Shown piece after piece: positions 18,846 through 28,220 of a stretch of DNA of 64,000 nt. A model generated the notes under the pieces. It saw nothing but the letters and a program-made list of their open reading frames with translations. It searched no databases and was not told where the DNA came from. Source of the stretch: Kosakonia sp. BYX6 (GTDB lineage Bacteria > Pseudomonadota > Gammaproteobacteria > Enterobacterales > Enterobacteriaceae); the NCBI RefSeq assembly GCF_038449125.1, contig NZ_CP151800.1:2018406-2082405 (forward strand). Direction: 5' to 3'. Both the position numbers and the translations under genes were made by a program. The first letter of the stretch is position 1. Each line of letters opens with the position of its first letter.

Positions 18846-20018
18846 ATGTCCGAAGTCATCCCTTTTCCTGTAAATATTCCTGAGCGCGATCTGGACGATC
18901 TGCGTGCCCGTCTTGACCTTACCCGACTTCCCGAACGGGAAACCGTGCCGGATGCCAGCCAAGGACTTGAGCTGGAGAAGCTAAAAACGTTGCTCGATGC
19001 CTGGAAACAGCATGATTGGCGTCATGTGGAAAAGCGCTGGAATGCCATCCCCCATTACCGCTTACACATTGATGGTCTGGACATTGCGTTCTGGCATGTA
19101 CGCTCCCCGGAGCCGACCGCGATCCCCCTTTTACTGACACATGGCTGGCCAGGTTCGGCACTCGAGTTTGAGCAAATAATAGGACCGCTGACTGACCCCG
19201 TCGCACATGGCGGGTCGGCAGAGGACGCATTCCACGTTGTTATTCCTTCCTTACCCGGTTTCGGCTTTAGCGAGCGGCCCTGTGAATCTGGTTGGAACCC
19301 AGGCCGCACAGCGCAAGCCTGGGCCGAACTGATGTCAACGCTGGGTTATGAGCGATTTGGTGCGCATGGGGGCGACTGGGGAGCGTTTATTAGCATCGAA
19401 TTAGCGCGTAGATTTCCGCAGCGGGTTTTGGGTCTGCATCTGACCATGCCGCTGGCGTCGCCTTTGCCAGAAGATCTCGCCGCGCCGGACGCTGCGGAAA
19501 AGAAAAAGCTCGAAAAGCGTAACCTGTTTCTCGTGGATGTCGGTGGTTTTGCGATGATCCAGGGAACACGCCCTCAAACGCTGGGCTATTCCTTACAGGA
19601 CTCGCCGGCCGGCCTGGCGGCCTGGCTCAGTGAAAAAATGATCGCTTTCTCCGACACGCGCCCGGAAGTGGGCGGCGGGGTCAGTCTGGCGCAGCAGGTG
19701 GATAATATTGCGTTGTACTGGTTCACGGCGACGGGTGCCTCAACAGCGCGCTGGTATTGGGAAGCCAGGCGTTGGACGCCGCGCAGTGCAGAAGAGGAGA
19801 ATGCGCAAACCGTTAGCGTACCGACCGCCTGCACGTTATTCCCGGCTGAGCCCTATCCGATTGCCCGCAAGTGGGCAGAGCGCCGCTTTATCAACCTGAT
19901 AGCGTGGAACGAAATGGATCGCGGCGGGCACTACCCCGGCTGGGAACAGCCCGAGCTTCTGATATCCGAACTCAGAAACGCATTCCGCCATGCCCGAGAG
20001 TGTGTTGAAAGGACGTAG
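18846..20018 (+). CDS. Epoxide hydrolase-family alpha/beta hydrolase
   Basis: The 390-residue protein begins with the epoxide-hydrolase N-terminal (EHN) domain, about residues 5-110 (PFPVNIPERDLDDLRARL; KRWNAIPHYRLHIDGLDIAFWH). An alpha/beta-hydrolase core follows. The oxyanion motif HGWPGS is at about 100, the nucleophile Asp is in GGDWGAF at about 176, and the catalytic His is in DRGGHYPGWEQPE near the C-terminus. The family adds water to epoxides; the substrate here is unknown. An AGGAGGT site five bases before ATG 18846 fixes the start. E. coli K-12 has no gene here between sdsR and pphA, so this is likely an accessory insertion. Confidence 0.85.
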   Translation: MSEVIPFPVNIPERDLDDLRARLDLTRLPERETVPDASQGLELEKLKTLLDAWKQHDWRHVEKRWNAIPHYRLHIDGLDIAFWHVRSPEPTAIPLLLTHGWPGSALEFEQIIGPLTDPVAHGGSAEDAFHVVIPSLPGFGFSERPCESGWNPGRTAQAWAELMSTLGYERFGAHGGDWGAFISIELARRFPQRVLGLHLTMPLASPLPEDLAAPDAAEKKKLEKRNLFLVDVGGFAMIQGTRPQTLGYSLQDSPAGLAAWLSEKMIAFSDTRPEVGGGVSLAQQVDNIALYWFTATGASTARWYWEARRWTPRSAEEENAQTVSVPTACTLFPAEPYPIARKWAERRFINLIAWNEMDRGGHYPGWEQPELLISELRNAFRHARECVERT

Positions 20019-20086
20019 AGACTCGCCACGATGGATTTCAGCCTTGCTTTTAGGTGTTTTCTATACTGAAAGCACGGAGGGCAAAA

Positions 20087-20731
20087 ATGTATCAACGTAT
20101 TGAAGGTACCGACTGGCGACATATCTGGATTGTTGGCGATCTGCATGGCTGCCACCAGCGCTTAATGCAGGCACTGCGCGAGCGCCATTTTGACCCGTAT
20201 CAGGATTTGCTGATTTGCGTCGGCGATTTGATTGACCGTGGCCCGGACAGCTTGCACTGCCTGGCGTTGCTCACCAAACCGTGGTTTAAAACCGTGCGTG
20301 GCAACCATGAACAGATGGCGATTGATGCCTTGCGTTATGGCGATATGGCAATGTGGCAACTCAACGGTGGCAGTTGGTTTAGTGCGCTGAGCGAAGCGCA
20401 GCAACAACAGGCGCTTGAGGCGCTGCACCGCTGCGCGGAATTGCCTTACATTCTGGAGCTACGTGTAAATGGCGTGGTCAACGTTATCGCGCATGCGGAT
20501 TACCCGGCAACGGAATATCAGTGGGAAAAAGACGTGGATAGCGAGTCGGTGCTGTGGCGGCGCGATCGGCTCAATCAACTGTTAACAGGGAAGGGTGAGA
20601 AAATTGCTGGCGCCGACCATTTCTGGTTCGGCCATACTCCGCTGAAAGAACGCTTCGATGCGCATAATCAGCACTATATTGACACTGGTGCGGTGTTTGG
20701 TGGTGAGTTGACGCTGGTGCAAGTGCAGTGA
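20087..20731 (+). CDS. pphA: PphA, serine/threonine protein phosphatase 1
   Basis: PphA is a metal-dependent phosphoprotein phosphatase linked in E. coli to heat-shock and protein-misfolding signalling. The 214-residue protein shows the PPP-family motifs in order: GDLHGCH (about 23), GDLIDRGPDS (about 50) and VRGNHEQM (about 77). Later metal-ligand His residues lie in IAHADYP and FGHTPL. The start at 20087 follows a GGAGGG site; an in-frame ATG at 20054 has none. The upstream epoxide-hydrolase gene ends 68 bases before it. Confidence 0.95.
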   Translation: MYQRIEGTDWRHIWIVGDLHGCHQRLMQALRERHFDPYQDLLICVGDLIDRGPDSLHCLALLTKPWFKTVRGNHEQMAIDALRYGDMAMWQLNGGSWFSALSEAQQQQALEALHRCAELPYILELRVNGVVNVIAHADYPATEYQWEKDVDSESVLWRRDRLNQLLTGKGEKIAGADHFWFGHTPLKERFDAHNQHYIDTGAVFGGELTLVQVQ

Positions 20732-20923
20732 TTAAAAATCGCTGAACTCACTGGCTGGGTGCCAGAAGCCATCAATAAAATCTTCCACGGGAAAACAGCC
20801 GCCGTGACGCATACGCTGATCGTCCATGGCAGTCAGGCACTGTTGCTCGGTATTGAAAACATCAACGACGATGTCATCACATCCACCGTCCAGGTAGCAA
20901 ACGAATAAGACCAGCGCGAACAT
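20732..20923 (-). CDS. yebW: YebW, small DUF1482 protein
   Basis: YebW is a 63-residue protein of unknown function. The sequence MFALVLFVCYLDGGCDDIVV and the C-terminal GGCFPVEDFIDGFW match the E. coli protein, including four cysteines. The ATG at 20923 follows GAGGA; an in-frame ATG at 20944 would add seven residues. The gene converges with pphA, with the stops adjacent. Confidence 0.9.
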   Translation of the reverse strand: MFALVLFVCYLDGGCDDIVVDVFNTEQQCLTAMDDQRMRHGGCFPVEDFIDGFWHPASEFSDF

Positions 20924-20992
20924 TCCATCCTCGGTTCTGTACAACGTAACGATAAGTGTAGGGGATGAATGAAGGCAGGGGAAATCAGGGAG

Positions 20993-21028
20993 ATAAATAA
21001 CCCGTCTTACGGACGGGTTCCTTTTGGA
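20993..21028 (-). terminator. Terminator after yebV
   Basis: On the minus strand AACCCGTCC, GTAA and GACGGGTT form a stem-loop directly after the yebV stop. A T-rich stretch (ATTTAT) follows. The U tract is interrupted, so strength is uncertain. Confidence 0.6.
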
Positions 21029-21268
21029 TTAGGCAAGGCGCATAACCCAGGTATCAGACTTCTGATCATAATGTTCGCGATAAAGCACCGAGTGTTCGCC
21101 GTTGAGGATCGCTGGAATGCTGGTTTCCGCGTCCCAGGCATCAAGTTGCATACATAAATCCGGGTCAGAACTGCAGGGAATACGTAACGTTCGTTCGCCC
21201 TGGTTATCTCCCTGCAACTCGGCATCATCGATTTCGAATGCGCCGATGCGCACGCTGGTTTTCGTCAT
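21029..21268 (-). CDS. yebV: YebV, DUF1480 protein
   Basis: YebV is a 79-residue protein of unknown function, known from E. coli as heat-inducible with yebW. The conserved central block IPCSSDPDLCMQLDAWDAET and the C-terminal MRLA ending are present. It starts behind an AGAGCAT leader at 21268. It lies between yebW and rsmF, all on the minus strand, but has its own terminator. Confidence 0.9.
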   Translation of the reverse strand: MTKTSVRIGAFEIDDAELQGDNQGERTLRIPCSSDPDLCMQLDAWDAETSIPAILNGEHSVLYREHYDQKSDTWVMRLA

Positions 21269-21384
21269 AATGCTCTCCGTTGATCGTCAATAAATGTGGT
21301 AAGACCAGTAAAGCCACCCACATTTCAGCCTGGTACAACATAGAGCAGCTTTCCAGTCAAAAAATGCTGTTTTTTTGCGCGCCT

Positions 21385-22824
21385 TCACGCATTGCCGGCA
21401 AAGAGACGTCCGTCGCGCACCAGTTCGCGCGGATAACTGTTTTTCAAACGCGACCCCACTTTTTTGGCAAGGCCCAGTGGTTGCCCCTGAAACGTCACAA
21501 TCACGTCATCCCGCTGTGGCAGGGTCTGCGGGTAAATATCCCGGCCGCGATACCACTCTTCGGCTTCCGATAACGTCAGCGCGAAAGCCAGCGGATTTTC
21601 ATGGCCCGCCAGTGCAATCACCGCTTCGTGTTGCCAGCGATAACCTTTGTTATGCGTCTCGGCCAGACGAATGCCAATACGGGAAAAACGGACTTTTCCG
21701 ATGAGTCCCTCAATGCCAGCGGGGAATAGCCAAATCTCTTTATCGCGCTGCCACACGTGCAGTTCGTTGCCCCAACGTAACCCTACGTCGCCCGCTGCCT
21801 TTTCCAGCAACGCGGTATCGCGCGGTTTCATCGGGGAGAAAGGGAAATTGCCGACTTTGTAAGTTGGGGCTGGCAGCGGATCGACAGCCGCGGCTTTACG
21901 CAGGCGGGCAACGAAGAAACCTTCGCAGTCATAAATCTGCGGGAAGACATGTAAAAAACCCTCGGCGGTCAGTGCGCGATCGGCATCAGTAAACAATTCG
22001 CCAAGCGGCAAGAATTCGACCGCATCCGGGTATTGCTGTTGCAGCCAATGGCAAATTGCTTCGTTTTCGTCACGGTTAAGCGTACAGGTGGAGTAGACCA
22101 GTACACCGCCGGGACGCAGGGCGTGAAACGCGCTGTCGATCAGTTCGCGCTGAGTGGCGGCGATTTCCAGATTACTGGCAATGGACCAGTTTTTGAGCGC
22201 ATCCGCATCTTTACGCACTACGCCTTCACCAGAGCAGGGCGCGTCCAGCAAAATGGCGTCGAACATCTCCGGCAGCGCCGCGCCAAATACGCGCCCGTCG
22301 AAATGGGTCAGCGCCACGTTATGGATGCCGCTGCGGCTGATATTGGCGTGCAGTACTTTGACGCGGCTGGCGGAAAACTCATTGGCGAGGATGGCGCCCT
22401 GGTTGCCCATGCGTGCGGCGATCTGCGTGGTTTTCGAACCGGGTGCGGCAGCAACATCCATGACCCGCTGCGGCATTTCGCCGTCGGCGAACAGCGCCGC
22501 GACCGGCAACATCGAACTGGCTTCCTGAATATAAAACAGCCCGCTCAGGTGCTCGGCGGTGCTGCCCAGCGGCAGGCTTTCCTCGTCATCACGCTCAATC
22601 CAGAAACCTTCCGCACACCACGGCACCGGCGTGAGCTGCCAGCCATACGGCGCAGCAAGCGTTAGAAAATCGTCGACAGCGATTTTTAAGGTATTCACGC
22701 GGATACTGCGACGCAGCGGACGCTGGCAGGCAGCGATAAAGGCGTCAAAGGAGAGATGCTCAGGCATGGCCAGGCGCATCTGGGCCAGGAATTCATCAGG
22801 AAGGTAAACAGCGTTTTGAGCCAC
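21385..22824 (-). CDS. rsmF: RsmF, 16S rRNA m5C1407 methyltransferase
   Basis: RsmF (YebU) methylates C1407 of 16S rRNA in the 30S subunit using S-adenosylmethionine. The 479-residue protein has the RNA m5C methyltransferase core (about 20-320). The SAM loop is [14 protein letters not shown], and the two catalytic cysteines lie in [10 protein letters not shown] and VYSTCTL. A C-terminal PUA-like region follows. The GTG at 22824 gives exactly the E. coli length; the longer in-frame ATG at 22866 lies in the hairpin behind letB. Its place behind letA-letB is conserved. Confidence 0.95.
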   Translation of the reverse strand: MAQNAVYLPDEFLAQMRLAMPEHLSFDAFIAACQRPLRRSIRVNTLKIAVDDFLTLAAPYGWQLTPVPWCAEGFWIERDDEESLPLGSTAEHLSGLFYIQEASSMLPVAALFADGEMPQRVMDVAAAPGSKTTQIAARMGNQGAILANEFSASRVKVLHANISRSGIHNVALTHFDGRVFGAALPEMFDAILLDAPCSGEGVVRKDADALKNWSIASNLEIAATQRELIDSAFHALRPGGVLVYSTCTLNRDENEAICHWLQQQYPDAVEFLPLGELFTDADRALTAEGFLHVFPQIYDCEGFFVARLRKAAAVDPLPAPTYKVGNFPFSPMKPRDTALLEKAAGDVGLRWGNELHVWQRDKEIWLFPAGIEGLIGKVRFSRIGIRLAETHNKGYRWQHEAVIALAGHENPLAFALTLSEAEEWYRGRDIYPQTLPQRDDVIVTFQGQPLGLAKKVGSRLKNSYPRELVRDGRLFAGNA

Positions 22825-22865
22825 GGGGCGCACCACAAGGAATAAAACAGGCGCGCAGTGTAGCA

Positions 22866-22897
22866 TAAAGGCTCCGGCGCAGGCACGCCGGAGCCGG
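22866..22897 (-). terminator. Hairpin after letB
   Basis: On the minus strand GGCTCCGGCG and CGCCGGAGCC form a perfect 10-bp stem followed by TTTATG. The T-run is short, so it may end only part of the letAB transcripts before rsmF. Confidence 0.6.
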
Positions 22898-22902
22898 AGG
22901 GG

Positions 22903-25536
22903 TTAACGTGGCAGAGCGGTGCCCCACTGACGCCACTCTTTCGGTTCGCTTTCCAGCAGCAAGAAATGTTTACCCGGTTGCGCTTTCGGCGCCAGCGGGG
23001 TTTCCGGCGGCGTGGCGAAGGCGATACCGCCGCGAATAAACTGGTTAAAGGTCCCGGTTTTCACCACGCCGCCGGTCAGGCCGAAGTCCAGCGTATAACC
23101 AGAAGCCAGCCAGAACACCGAGTTATTACGTACCAGATGCTGGTAACGCTTGCTGATGCGCATGGCGACCATCACGCGATCCGAGAGCGAACCGAGCGCC
23201 AGCCCGGTCACGGTGCCCACTTCAATGCCACGGAACAGCACCGGAGTACCGATATTCATCGAACCGACTTCCGGCGCTTCCAGCACAATATTCAACCCAT
23301 CGAGATAGCGTGAATCGGTGATCGTCGCTTCAGTGATTTCAAAATCGCGCCGCACATCGCCGTGGCCGGGTTCGACATTGATATAGGGCTGCAAAATCGT
23401 ATCGAGGTGCTCGACGCCCGCAGCAGAGATTTGCGGGGTGATCACCGAGAAACGTGTGCCGGCGCGGGCAAAGTTCTTCACATATTCCGGGTAGAGAACG
23501 GCACTGGCCTGCACTTCGTTTTTATCCGTGAGCAGGTGAAGTTCCTGCAACTGGCCAATATCGATGCCGAGATAGCGAATCGGCATGCCCGCAGCCAGCT
23601 TACCCGCGTCGAACGCGTGCAGCGTTATCTGGCCGCCAACTGCGCGTGCTGCGGTTTCAGAGGCGTAAAGCACGCGTTTATCACCTTTGCGCACACGTCC
23701 GCTGGCACCGCTGAGATTATCAAAGCTGATCGCACCTTTGATGGCGCGTGAGAGAGGGGAGGCCTGCACGGTCAAACCGCTGCCGTTGAGTTGCACCTTC
23801 GCGCCGCCTTCCGCCCAGAACACGCTGTTGTTCGTCAGCAAGTTGCGATATTCCGGCTTGATGTGCAGATCGATATCAAACGCGTTGGCGCGCGGACGCA
23901 CGGTGATCACCTGGCCCACTTCAAACTTGCGATACAACACCACGGAGCCTGCCTGCACATCCGGCAGCGTATCCGCGGTCAGTGTTAACGTGGTGGTTGG
24001 CAGATCGCTCAGGCTGTTTTCCAGCGCTTTATCGACATTGGCGAACAGCGGGTAACTTTTCTTCATGTCGCCTTTGTTGCCGGGAAGAATGCGGATCCCG
24101 CCGCTGATCCACTCGTTCGCGCTGGCGGCAAGAAACTCCACGCCGTCGAGACCCACTTTGACGTCGATTCGGCTATTCACCACGAATTTGCTGTCGCCAT
24201 GCACCAGATCGCGGTACTGCGGATCGATGGCGACAGCAAAAGAGATGCCCTCGCTGGTGAGATTACGCTCCAGCACCTGGCCAATCTGCACGCCATGCAG
24301 CACCAAAGGTTGCCCGGCTTCAATACCGTAGCTTTCTGGTGCGGTCAGCGTGAGCGTGATAACACCCGGCTCTTGCAGCAGGTTTTTATCGGCTGGTAGC
24401 ACGACAAACTGGTCGCGCGGTTTACCTTCGCCGGGGAGTAACTCTAGCGTGCTGCCGGTAAGCAGCGAACTGAGATTCGTGTTACTCAGCGAGATTTTTG
24501 GATTGCGCATTTCAATGCGCGTAGTGTCGCGCAGCAGATTAACGACGCTCGGATCGACGGTCATTTCACCAGTGACTGTACCGCCAGGGTTGAGGTTGAT
24601 TTTGGTTAACTCGCCGACTTCCAGTCCCTGGTACATGAGCGGCGTTGAACCCGCTTTCAGCCCCTGACCACCGGGTAAATCGAGTTTAACCAGCACGCCG
24701 CGCTGGCTGTGGGCCAAATCTTCGTACAGGCCGAATTCATCATCCTGGGCTGCCGGTTGTGAGTTGTCTGGCGAATCGAAGGCAATTGCGCCATTCACCA
24801 GCGCAGCCAGGCTTTCAAGTTCCACTTTCGCGCCGCTTAAGCCAACATCGGCTTTTACGCCGGAAACGTTCCAGAATCGGCTGCCTTTTTTCACCAGATT
24901 GGTAAAACGGCGTTCGATCAGTACATCAACAGTGACACCCTGTTTATTGGCATTGATTGAGTAGTCATAAACGCGACCAACGGGGATTTTGCGGAAATAG
25001 ACCAGCGAGCCGCTGTTGAGTGCACCCAAATCGGGCGCGTGCAGATGAATCATCAGTTCGCCGTTATTTAGCCGATACTTTGGCTGAGTATCCAGCGCGG
25101 CAAAGTGCTCTTGCGGATCGCCTTTGCCCGGCATCATGCCGATGTAGTTACCGCCTACCAGTGCATCGAGGCCGGAAACTCCGGCCAGCGAAGCTTTCGG
25201 TGTGACCAGCCAAAACTGGGTTTCGCTGCGTAGCGCATCTTTCATATTGGCTTTGATGCTGGCGCGAACTTCGATTTTCTTCAGATCCTTACTCAGGCGA
25301 ATGTCCTGCACGGTGCCGACTTCCACCCCCTGATAGCGAATAGGCGTACGCCCGGCGACTATTCCGTCGGCGGACATAAAATCGATAGTAATGGTGTTGG
25401 CACGATCTTCGTAGCTGCTCCAGACAAGCCAGCCCGCGATAAACAAAGCGATAACCGGCAACAGCCAAAACGGCGAAATGCGTCGTTTCATTTTTATGCG
25501 CGCTTCAGTCGGCGAAGCGGGGTTTTCCTGACTCAT
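22903..25536 (-). CDS. letB: LetB, MCE-domain lipid transport tunnel
   Basis: LetB (YebT) forms a hexameric tunnel across the periplasm that moves lipids between inner and outer membrane together with LetA. The 877-residue protein has an N-terminal membrane segment ([19 protein letters not shown], about 19-37) and then seven MCE repeats. They are visible as repeated motifs such as [60 protein letters not shown] and [10 protein letters not shown]. The start MSQENPAS at 25536 lies inside the end of letA with a 32-base overlap, which points to translational coupling. Confidence 0.97.
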   Translation of the reverse strand: MSQENPASPTEARIKMKRRISPFWLLPVIALFIAGWLVWSSYEDRANTITIDFMSADGIVAGRTPIRYQGVEVGTVQDIRLSKDLKKIEVRASIKANMKDALRSETQFWLVTPKASLAGVSGLDALVGGNYIGMMPGKGDPQEHFAALDTQPKYRLNNGELMIHLHAPDLGALNSGSLVYFRKIPVGRVYDYSINANKQGVTVDVLIERRFTNLVKKGSRFWNVSGVKADVGLSGAKVELESLAALVNGAIAFDSPDNSQPAAQDDEFGLYEDLAHSQRGVLVKLDLPGGQGLKAGSTPLMYQGLEVGELTKINLNPGGTVTGEMTVDPSVVNLLRDTTRIEMRNPKISLSNTNLSSLLTGSTLELLPGEGKPRDQFVVLPADKNLLQEPGVITLTLTAPESYGIEAGQPLVLHGVQIGQVLERNLTSEGISFAVAIDPQYRDLVHGDSKFVVNSRIDVKVGLDGVEFLAASANEWISGGIRILPGNKGDMKKSYPLFANVDKALENSLSDLPTTTLTLTADTLPDVQAGSVVLYRKFEVGQVITVRPRANAFDIDLHIKPEYRNLLTNNSVFWAEGGAKVQLNGSGLTVQASPLSRAIKGAISFDNLSGASGRVRKGDKRVLYASETAARAVGGQITLHAFDAGKLAAGMPIRYLGIDIGQLQELHLLTDKNEVQASAVLYPEYVKNFARAGTRFSVITPQISAAGVEHLDTILQPYINVEPGHGDVRRDFEITEATITDSRYLDGLNIVLEAPEVGSMNIGTPVLFRGIEVGTVTGLALGSLSDRVMVAMRISKRYQHLVRNNSVFWLASGYTLDFGLTGGVVKTGTFNQFIRGGIAFATPPETPLAPKAQPGKHFLLLESEPKEWRQWGTALPR

Positions 25537-26788
25537 GTGCATCCCAAAGTAAGCGGCTGTCCAGCCATTCCACAGCAAGAATAGTCAATATTACCGCCGA
25601 GCCGAAGTAAAACGCAGCGGGTCCCATGGTAAAAGCGAGGAGTTGGTCGCGATTAATCAGTGACATCGTCAACGAAATGACAAAAAGATCGAGCATCGAC
25701 CAACGCCCGATCCAGGTCACTAAGCGCAAGAGAAGGATGCGAGCGCGTAACCCCTGTGTAAATTTGAAATGAATGCTGAAAAGCAATGTAAACAGCACGA
25801 TAACTTTAGTAAAAGGCACCAGGATACTGGCGATAAAAACGACGCCCGCCACGGCGACATTGCTGTTCGCCAGCGACATAATGCCCGACATGATGGTGTC
25901 TTCTTGCCGCGCGCCGTTGACATAAATAATCGAGATCGGCATCAAATTCGCCGGAAAGAGAAGAATCATTGATGCGATAAGCGCCGCCCAACATTTTTGC
26001 AGGCTGTGTTTGCGGCGATGCGTCAGCGGAATATGGCAACGCGGACAGCGTCCGCGTGGATCCGCGAAACCGGTGAAATGGCAACCCAGGCAGACTTGCA
26101 ACTGCGGATCCGGGCGCTTAGCTGGACGCTGCGGATAAAAGCGCTCCCACAATTGCTCAACGTTCAAATGGATGAGCGTCATTACACTCAAAATAACCAG
26201 CGCGCCAAATGCAAAAAGGCCAATGCCGGGCTGGAGAAAGGCGTAATCCTGCACTTTGATCGAGGCGACACCGATACCCACCAGATAAATATCGAGCATG
26301 ACCCACTCTTTTAACTTCTCCAGCATCAATAACACGGGCCGCAAATTCATGCCGAGAATGTTTCCGAGCCACAGATAGGCAATCGCGGTGACCAACACCA
26401 GTGGCGCACCAACGGTACAAAACAGCACCATCGCACCAGTTAACGGCGAGCCTTGCGCCGTCATTTGCCAGATCCCTTGTAATAGATTGGCATCAATGCG
26501 TACGCCCAAAAGATAGAGATGCAACAACGGTTCGCCCCATGCGAAGGGCATCAGCAACAACATGGTGACGGCCATGGCACCCAGGCGAGTTAATGACCAG
26601 TCGCGCCCGTCGCGGATTTTGGCATCGCAACATGGACAAAATGCACTTTGGTGCGATTTCATCACCGGTAACGCAAAAAGCGTATCGCATTGCGGGCAGC
26701 GCTGATAATGTGCGCGAGGCAAGGCTTCGCCAACGCGATGGATCGCAATTTTTTTCGTAAGCGAAATTTGTTGTATCTTCAGTGCCAT
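25505..26788 (-). CDS. letA: LetA, inner-membrane partner of LetB
   Basis: LetA (YebS) is a PqiA-family polytopic membrane protein that feeds or receives lipids at the base of the LetB tunnel. The 427 residues form two homologous halves. Each begins with a zinc-ribbon motif (CPQCDTLF with [16 protein letters not shown] with CPRCHIPL) and continues with about four membrane segments. The overlap with letB shows a two-gene operon. msrC is divergent 132 bases away. Confidence 0.96.
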   Translation of the reverse strand: MALKIQQISLTKKIAIHRVGEALPRAHYQRCPQCDTLFALPVMKSHQSAFCPCCDAKIRDGRDWSLTRLGAMAVTMLLLMPFAWGEPLLHLYLLGVRIDANLLQGIWQMTAQGSPLTGAMVLFCTVGAPLVLVTAIAYLWLGNILGMNLRPVLLMLEKLKEWVMLDIYLVGIGVASIKVQDYAFLQPGIGLFAFGALVILSVMTLIHLNVEQLWERFYPQRPAKRPDPQLQVCLGCHFTGFADPRGRCPRCHIPLTHRRKHSLQKCWAALIASMILLFPANLMPISIIYVNGARQEDTIMSGIMSLANSNVAVAGVVFIASILVPFTKVIVLFTLLFSIHFKFTQGLRARILLLRLVTWIGRWSMLDLFVISLTMSLINRDQLLAFTMGPAAFYFGSAVILTILAVEWLDSRLLWDAHESGKPRFAD

Positions 26789-26920
26789 TGCATGCGTCAG
26801 AAAAGGTTTGAATGAATCTATCTTAACTCATGAATGGAACATCTTGAGCAACAACGCATTTAATGCTTATTTTAATAGGCTAAGCAGTTTTTCTCAGTAA
26901 GACACCAAAATGGTTGGATA

Positions 26921-27418
26921 ATGAACAAAACAGAATTTTACGCGGATCTGAATCGCGATTTTCAGGCGTTGATGGCAGGTGAAACCAGTTTTTTAGCGAC
27001 GCTGGCCAATACCAGCGCGCTGCTGTTTGAACGTTTGGATGGGGTGAACTGGGCAGGCTTTTATTTACTGGAAGGCAACACGCTGGTGTTGGGGCCGTTT
27101 CAGGGAAAAATTGCCTGTGTGCGTATTCCGGTGGGACGCGGCGTCTGTGGCACGGCTGTTGCGCAAAATCGCGTACAACGCGTGGAAGATGTGCACCAAT
27201 TCGACGGGCATATTGCCTGCGATGCGGCCAGTAACTCTGAAATCGTACTGCCGGTGACCGTTAATAATCAGATTATTGGCGTGTTGGATATCGACAGCGT
27301 CGAATTTTCTCGTTTCACCGCTGAGGATGAACAGGGGTTATGCGAGCTGGTGTCGCAACTGGAAAATATCCTTGCAGCGACCGATTACAAAAAAATCTTT
27401 GCGCCCGTCGAAGGATAA
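26921..27418 (+). CDS. msrC: MsrC, free methionine-R-sulfoxide reductase
   Basis: MsrC (YebR) is a GAF-domain enzyme that reduces free L-methionine-(R)-sulfoxide, repairing oxidised methionine. The 165-residue protein has the family length. The catalytic cysteines are in GKIACVRIPVGRGVCG (about residues 84 and 94) and HIACDAASNSE (about 118). It is read divergently from letA, and proQ follows after 96 bases. Confidence 0.96.
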   Translation: MNKTEFYADLNRDFQALMAGETSFLATLANTSALLFERLDGVNWAGFYLLEGNTLVLGPFQGKIACVRIPVGRGVCGTAVAQNRVQRVEDVHQFDGHIACDAASNSEIVLPVTVNNQIIGVLDIDSVEFSRFTAEDEQGLCELVSQLENILAATDYKKIFAPVEG

Positions 27419-27514
27419 TCAACGGATAACGTAGCATTTACCGATAGCGTCATTATAATGACGCCTGTTCATGCCTGCGCTTGTTGGCAACGTCCGTTGT
27501 AATCAGGAAATTTC

Positions 27515-28201
27515 ATGGAAAATCAACCTAAGTTGAATAGCAGTAAAGAAGTTATCGCTTTTTTGGCCGAACGTTTCCCTCACTGTTTCAGTGCTGAAGG
27601 CGAAGCACGCCCCCTGAAAATCGGTATTTTTCAGGATCTAGTCGAGCGTGTTGAGGGTGAGATGAATCTCAGCAAAACCCAACTTCGTTCCGCTTTACGT
27701 CTTTATACTTCCAGCTGGCGCTACCTTTACGGTATCAAAGCTGGCGCGGCTCGTGTCGATCTCGACGGTAACGCCTGTGGCGTTCTGGACGAGCAACATG
27801 TAGAGCACGCCCGCAAACAGCTGGAAGAAGCCAAAGCGCGTGTTCAGGCGCAACGCGCTGAACAGCAAGCTAAAAAACGAGAAGCTGCCGCTGCTGCCGG
27901 TCAGGAAGACGCACCGTGTCGTGAGCGTAAAGCCCGCCCGGCTCCGCGCCGTAAAGAAGGGGCTGAGCGTAAACCTCGCACTGATAAACCGGCCGCGAAA
28001 CAGCAGCGCGCACCACAGCAGGAAGAACGTCATACGCCAGTTTCAGATTTATCTGTACTGAGCGTTGGACAGAACCTGAAGGTGAAAGCGGGAAACAATG
28101 CGATGAGCGCGACAGTGCTGGAAATCACTAAAGACGGCGTTCGCGTACAGCTTAGCTCGGGTATGTCGATGATTGTACGCGCAGAACATTTATTGTTCTG
28201 A
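27515..28201 (+). CDS. proQ: ProQ, RNA chaperone
   Basis: ProQ binds many sRNAs and mRNA 3' ends and affects osmotic adaptation and prc expression. The 228-residue protein has an N-terminal FinO-like RNA-binding domain (about 1-120; [20 protein letters not shown] and [19 protein letters not shown]). A Lys/Arg/Ala-rich linker (about 121-175) and a C-terminal Tudor-like domain (about 178-228; [17 protein letters not shown]) follow. A TATAAT -10 element is at 27454-27459. prc begins 19 bases after the stop, so they form an operon. SdsR in this window is a plausible client. Confidence 0.97.
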   Translation: MENQPKLNSSKEVIAFLAERFPHCFSAEGEARPLKIGIFQDLVERVEGEMNLSKTQLRSALRLYTSSWRYLYGIKAGAARVDLDGNACGVLDEQHVEHARKQLEEAKARVQAQRAEQQAKKREAAAAAGQEDAPCRERKARPAPRRKEGAERKPRTDKPAAKQQRAPQQEERHTPVSDLSVLSVGQNLKVKAGNNAMSATVLEITKDGVRVQLSSGMSMIVRAEHLLF

Positions 28202-28220
28202 AACGGAGGCCTGGCCTGGC

